DNA of 8,265 nt, taken from the NCBI GenBank assembly GCA_947446155.1, contig CANFFZ010000092.1:1-8265 (forward strand), given 5' to 3'. This DNA comes from Chloroflexota bacterium (lineage in GTDB: Bacteria > Chloroflexota > Dehalococcoidia > UBA2979). Shown here one piece after another: positions 5,941-8,265 of this stretch (within the stretch, counting starts at the first letter, position 1; every line of letters begins with the position of its first letter). A program made the position numbers and the translations under genes. The notes under the pieces were generated by a model. It did no database searches. It saw only the letters and a program-made list of their open reading frames with translations, and had not been told where the DNA came from.

Positions 5941-6816
5941 TCATGCCGCAGATGAAGCGGCCTGACGACTCCTTTCGTAGTCCACGGGGCTGAGCCCACC
6001 GATCGAGGTGTGGCGGCGGCGCGGGTTGTACCAGCCCTCGATCCACTCGAAGATCGCCCGCGCCAGTTCGGTCCGCGTGGCCCAGGCCTTCCGGTCGAGC
6101 AGCTCTCGCTGCATCGTCCCGAAGAACGACTCCATCATCGAGTTGTCCAGGGCCGAGGCGACGAGTCCCATCGAGCCGAGCAGCCCGGCCGAGCGCAGGC
6201 GCTGACCAAACGCCCACGCGGTGTATTGCGAGCCCCGGTCCGAGTGGACGACGGTCTGCCCGGGCTGCGGCCGGCGACGCCAGCGTGCCATCTCTAGAGC
6301 GTCCACGACGAGCTCGGCGCGTAGGTGGTCGGCGATCGACCAGCCGACGATGCGTCGCGAGTACACGTCGAGCACCGCGGCGCAGTAGACCTTGCCCTCC
6401 CGTGTCGGGTGCTCGGTGATGTCCGTGAGCCAGAGCCGGTCCGGTGCATCGGCCATGAAGCGACGACGCACCAGGTCGTCGTGCACTGCCGGCAGGGGGC
6501 GGTGACGCTTGCCGTGACGGCGATGGATGCCCTGCACGTGAGCCGCGCGCATCAGCCGGGCAATGCGCTTACGGCCGCAGCGCACGCCGCGCCCGAGCCG
6601 GAGCTCCAGGTGCATTCGCGGTACGCCGTAGCTCCCGCGCGACATGGTGTGAATCTCGACGATCTGTGTGCTCAGCGCCGCGTCGACGACCGCCCGTGCC
6701 GACGGCGCCCGGCCTCGCCATTCGTAGTATCCCGACGGCGAGACCCCCAGTTCCCGGCAGGCCACCGCGACGGGCACCCCGTCAGCGGCAAGCTCTTGGA
6801 CCAGCCGGAATCTCAT
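5941..6816 (-). CDS. IS3-family transposase OrfB (DDE integrase core)
   Basis: The 291-residue product has an N-terminal helix-turn-helix region (about 1-32, with ACRELGVSPSGYYEW). Next comes the HTH_21-type block SRGSYGVPRMHLEL (59-72), then the rve catalytic domain from about 125. The catalytic triad is D132 (LTDIT), D193 (HSDRGSQY) and E229 (NSMMESFF), with 35 residues between the last two, as in the DD(35)E class. The terminal block WYNPRRRHTSIGGLSPVDYE is also typical. ATG 6816 overlaps the orfA stop (ATGA). The product can thus be made alone by coupling, or as an OrfAB fusion by a -1 shift at 6816-6822. It cuts and joins the element ends during transposition. All expected parts are present. 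Confidence 0.95.
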   Translation of the reverse strand: MRFRLVQELAADGVPVAVACRELGVSPSGYYEWRGRAPSARAVVDAALSTQIVEIHTMSRGSYGVPRMHLELRLGRGVRCGRKRIARLMRAAHVQGIHRRHGKRHRPLPAVHDDLVRRRFMADAPDRLWLTDITEHPTREGKVYCAAVLDVYSRRIVGWSIADHLRAELVVDALEMARWRRRPQPGQTVVHSDRGSQYTAWAFGQRLRSAGLLGSMGLVASALDNSMMESFFGTMQRELLDRKAWATRTELARAIFEWIEGWYNPRRRHTSIGGLSPVDYERSRQAASSAA

Positions 6817-7100
6817 TTTGGGAGCACGTTCTCGCGGGCAAAGAACGCCGCCGCCCGCTTCAGAATCTCGTTCTCCATCGTCAGCACGCGGTTGGCGCGG
6901 CGCAGCTGCACGAGTTCCGCGCGCTCCTCCGTGGTCAGGCCGTCTGCATGGCCTTCGTCGATGTCTGCCTGCTTGAGCCAGCCGTGCAGCGTCGCGTCGG
7001 AAATCCCGAGGTCTTGGGCAATGCGCAGGATCGGTTTCTCACGCTGCCGCGCCAGCTCGACTGCGCGGTGCCGGAACTCGGGTGGGTACCTCGTAGCCAT
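6813..7100 (-). CDS. IS3-family transposase OrfA (helix-turn-helix protein)
   Basis: The 95-residue product starts MATRYPPEFRHRAVELARQ and has the HTH_Tnp_1 fold (about 1-45), with AQDLGISDATLHGWLKQ as the recognition region. It is followed by a leucine-zipper-like helix (about 60-88: L63, L67, L73, L80), where IS3 OrfA proteins dimerise. ATG 7100 has a strong ribosome site, GGGAGGAG, six bases upstream. The frame is open 11 codons further, but those codons lack support. OrfA binds the terminal repeats and supplies the N-terminal part of the OrfAB fusion transposase. Confidence 0.95.
   Translation of the reverse strand: MATRYPPEFRHRAVELARQREKPILRIAQDLGISDATLHGWLKQADIDEGHADGLTTEERAELVQLRRANRVLTMENEILKRAAAFFARENVLPK
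6816..6822 (-). promoter_or_regulatory. Candidate -1 ribosomal frameshift heptamer, orfA to orfB
   Basis: On the leftward strand the last orfA codons are CTC CCA AAA TGA, giving C CCA AAA, which fits the X XXY YYZ slippery pattern in the correct frame. A -1 slip here moves directly into orfB at its ATG. A hairpin can form downstream with GACGGG (6783-6778) and CCCGTC (6774-6769) flanked by further GC pairs. It begins about 26 bases after the heptamer, farther than is usual for a stimulatory structure. Confidence 0.5.
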
Positions 7101-7141
7101 CTCGGACTCCTCCCTGGGCGACCGAATCGCCACAGTCTAGG

Positions 7142-7166
7142 TGTCCGGGAAACCGGGGCAGGCTCA
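7142..7166 (-). repeat. Terminal inverted repeat of the IS, orfA side
   Basis: A perfect 25-base match to the other end, in inverted orientation, ending CAGGCTCA at 7166. It lies 41 bases upstream of the orfA start, so the orfA promoter should lie in or near it. Confidence 0.95.
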
Positions 7167-7247
7167 TAGTTGAATGAGGTGTCGCGCCGCGTCAATCGAA
7201 CATCGCGAGCGGTGTCGTGCCTCGCCTCACCGCTTCCTCCCCACCTC
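7167..7247. other. Gap between the IS and the flavin monooxygenase gene
   Basis: These 81 bases hold no recognisable gene. A 14-base near-repeat occurs twice (7178-7191 and 7211-7224, both beginning GGTGTCG). If the TAG right after the IS is treated as a mutated target copy, bases from 7170 continue the interrupted nuclease frame for a short way. However, they soon merge with the monooxygenase 3' end, so at most a few codons of the old gene remain. Confidence 0.4.
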
Positions 7248-8265
7248 CTACCCCCCACGCTCCCGAGCCGCCCGACGCTCCGCCATCACTCGCATCCGCT
7301 CCGCCAGGTCCGCCGGCACAGCCTTCCCCGCATCCGTGAACGCACGCGCCTGCGCCTCACCCGCCGACGCGAACGCCGACCGGCCCCGCGTGTCGAACCA
7401 CTCCCGCGTCGCCAGCAGGTGCGCCCCGTCCCCCGCGCGATAGCGCGGCGCCACATAGCGCTGGAACAACTCGAACGAACGCGCTGTCGCCTCCACGCTC
7501 GCCCACTCGTGGTGGATGAACAGCACCCCGCCGATCCCCCCGCTCCGCTCCACGATCGTGTCCAGCGCCTCGATCGCGTCGTCCGGCGTGCCGAAGATCA
7601 AGCCGGGGTTCCCCTCCAGCGCCTCCTGGATCGTCTTCCCCGTCACCCCGAACGACTGCCCGCTGTTCGGCGCGCCCGAGTCCCCCGCGTACGCCCGCAC
7701 CTCGAAGCCCCGCGCCACGTCCGCGATCGCCTGCTCGCGCGACTCCGCCAGGTGCATCGTCAGCACCACGCTCCAGTCCGCCCGTGACACCGACGCCCCG
7801 CTCTGCGCCGCCTCCTCCTCCACCCAGCCCCACGTCCGCTCGAACGCCTCGTGGCTCGCCCCCGCCACGCTCAACAGCCCAATGCCGTGCCGCCCCGCGG
7901 CCACTGGCCCGCTCGGGGTGAACGACGCCGCCACCGAGACCGGCAGGTGCGGGCGTGTGTAATTCGGGAGTTGGAGATGCGCCTCGCGCAGCGTAAACCA
8001 GTCCGTCTGCGCGCTGACCGTCTCCCCGCGCAACAGGCGAAGGATCACGTCCAGTGACTCGTTCATCATCCGCCGCTGCTCCGGCGCCTCGATCCCCAGC
8101 ATGTAGGCGTCCGACGCGAGGATGCCCGGCCCCACGCCCAGCATCGCGCGGCCCCTCGTGAGGTGGTCCAGCAGCACCATCTTGTCCGCCACCAGGAACG
8201 GGTGGTGGTACGGCAGCGACGCCACCCCGGTGCCGAGGCGGATCTGCTTCGTCCGCTCCGCCGCC
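7248..8265 (-). CDS. LLM-class flavin-dependent monooxygenase, limonene-monooxygenase-like; 5' end outside window
   Basis: The frame is open from the right edge to TAG 7248, about 339 residues. It begins AAERTKQIRLGTGVASLPYH inside the family's N-terminal beta strand, so the true start lies beyond the window; GTG 8225 is internal. Luciferase-like blocks follow: LLDHLTRGRAMLGVGPG, then SDAYMLGIEAPEQRRMMNES, LPVSVAASFTPSGPVAAG, GIGLLSVAG, IFGTPDDAIEAL and GGVLFIHHEWA. The order and wording resemble limonene 1,2-monooxygenase (LimB) and related F/LLM proteins, which use reduced FMN and oxygen to oxidise organic substrates. The natural substrate here cannot be read from sequence, and a limonene role should not be assumed. 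It converges on the insertion sequence, with an 81-base gap. Confidence 0.9.
   Translation of the reverse strand, partial: AAERTKQIRLGTGVASLPYHHPFLVADKMVLLDHLTRGRAMLGVGPGILASDAYMLGIEAPEQRRMMNESLDVILRLLRGETVSAQTDWFTLREAHLQLPNYTRPHLPVSVAASFTPSGPVAAGRHGIGLLSVAGASHEAFERTWGWVEEEAAQSGASVSRADWSVVLTMHLAESREQAIADVARGFEVRAYAGDSGAPNSGQSFGVTGKTIQEALEGNPGLIFGTPDDAIEALDTIVERSGGIGGVLFIHHEWASVEATARSFELFQRYVAPRYRAGDGAHLLATREWFDTRGRSAFASAGEAQARAFTDAGKAVPADLAERMRVMAERRAARERGG

Larger units (their letters stand above)
5901..7166 (-). mobile_element. Complete IS3-family insertion sequence, 1266 bp
   Basis: The element is bounded by 25-base perfect inverted repeats that begin TGAGCCTGCCCCGG and end with the TG...CA termini of the IS3 family. 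It carries orfA and orfB in the usual overlapping order on the leftward strand. Length and layout are normal, and both frames and the DDE triad are intact, so it may still be mobile. The three bases flanking it are AAG on the left and TAG on the right, so there is no exact 3-bp target duplication. Confidence 0.95.

Noticed and set aside
7170..7787. Rightward open frame after the IS as the rest of the nuclease gene
   Set aside because: Almost all of it is antisense to the clear monooxygenase gene and is arginine- and proline-rich; at most the first few codons could be a remnant.
8223..8225. GTG 8225 as the start of the monooxygenase
   Set aside because: The frame continues upstream to the window edge with family-typical residues (TKQIRLGTG), so it is an internal valine codon.

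Overview
This is a GC-rich bacterial window (75% GC in a sample inside plsX, 3841-3900) with tightly packed genes. It holds housekeeping genes, interrupted between about 5440 and 7200 by a lower-GC accessory segment carrying an insertion sequence. The gene set fits a high-GC member of Chloroflexota (for example a Dehalococcoidia relative) or Actinomycetota: plsX, mtnP with apt, a CsoR-family regulator divergent from thioredoxin, and a limonene-monooxygenase-like flavin enzyme. The sequence alone does not settle the phylum.

Positions 1-2138 are a leftward group: apt, then mtnP, then a GNAT acetyltransferase that runs off the left edge. MtnP splits methylthioadenosine to adenine and methylthioribose-1-phosphate, and Apt returns adenine to AMP, so these two genes form a short salvage route. 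The acetyltransferase start overlaps the mtnP stop by one base (TGATG).

Positions 2232-4120 run rightward: a class I SAM-dependent methyltransferase overlapping plsX by ATGA. PlsX makes acyl-phosphate for phospholipid synthesis. Both sides of the 2139-2231 divergent gap have a TANNNT box 6-7 bases before an initiation codon, which suggests leaderless transcripts.

Positions 4294-4428 hold a 44-residue reading frame with a good ribosome binding site. It encodes a textbook C2H2 zinc finger, and I regard it as a real small gene.

Positions 4446-5332 are a divergent regulator/thioredoxin pair. The CsoR-family repressor (leftward) lacks two of the usual ligand residues. A perfect 8-base inverted repeat lies between the -35 and -10 boxes of the thioredoxin promoter and is the likely operator. 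A GC-rich hairpin at 5390-5413 follows trxA.

Positions 5523-5903 are the N-terminal remnant of a PD-(D/E)xK nuclease resembling the N-terminal region of AIPR-type phage-resistance proteins. It is cut by a complete IS3-family element (5901-7166, 25-base perfect terminal repeats, orfA and orfB with a candidate -1 frameshift site). The rest of the nuclease gene is absent. From 7248 to the right edge is a leftward luciferase-like flavin monooxygenase that lacks its N-terminus only because the window ends.
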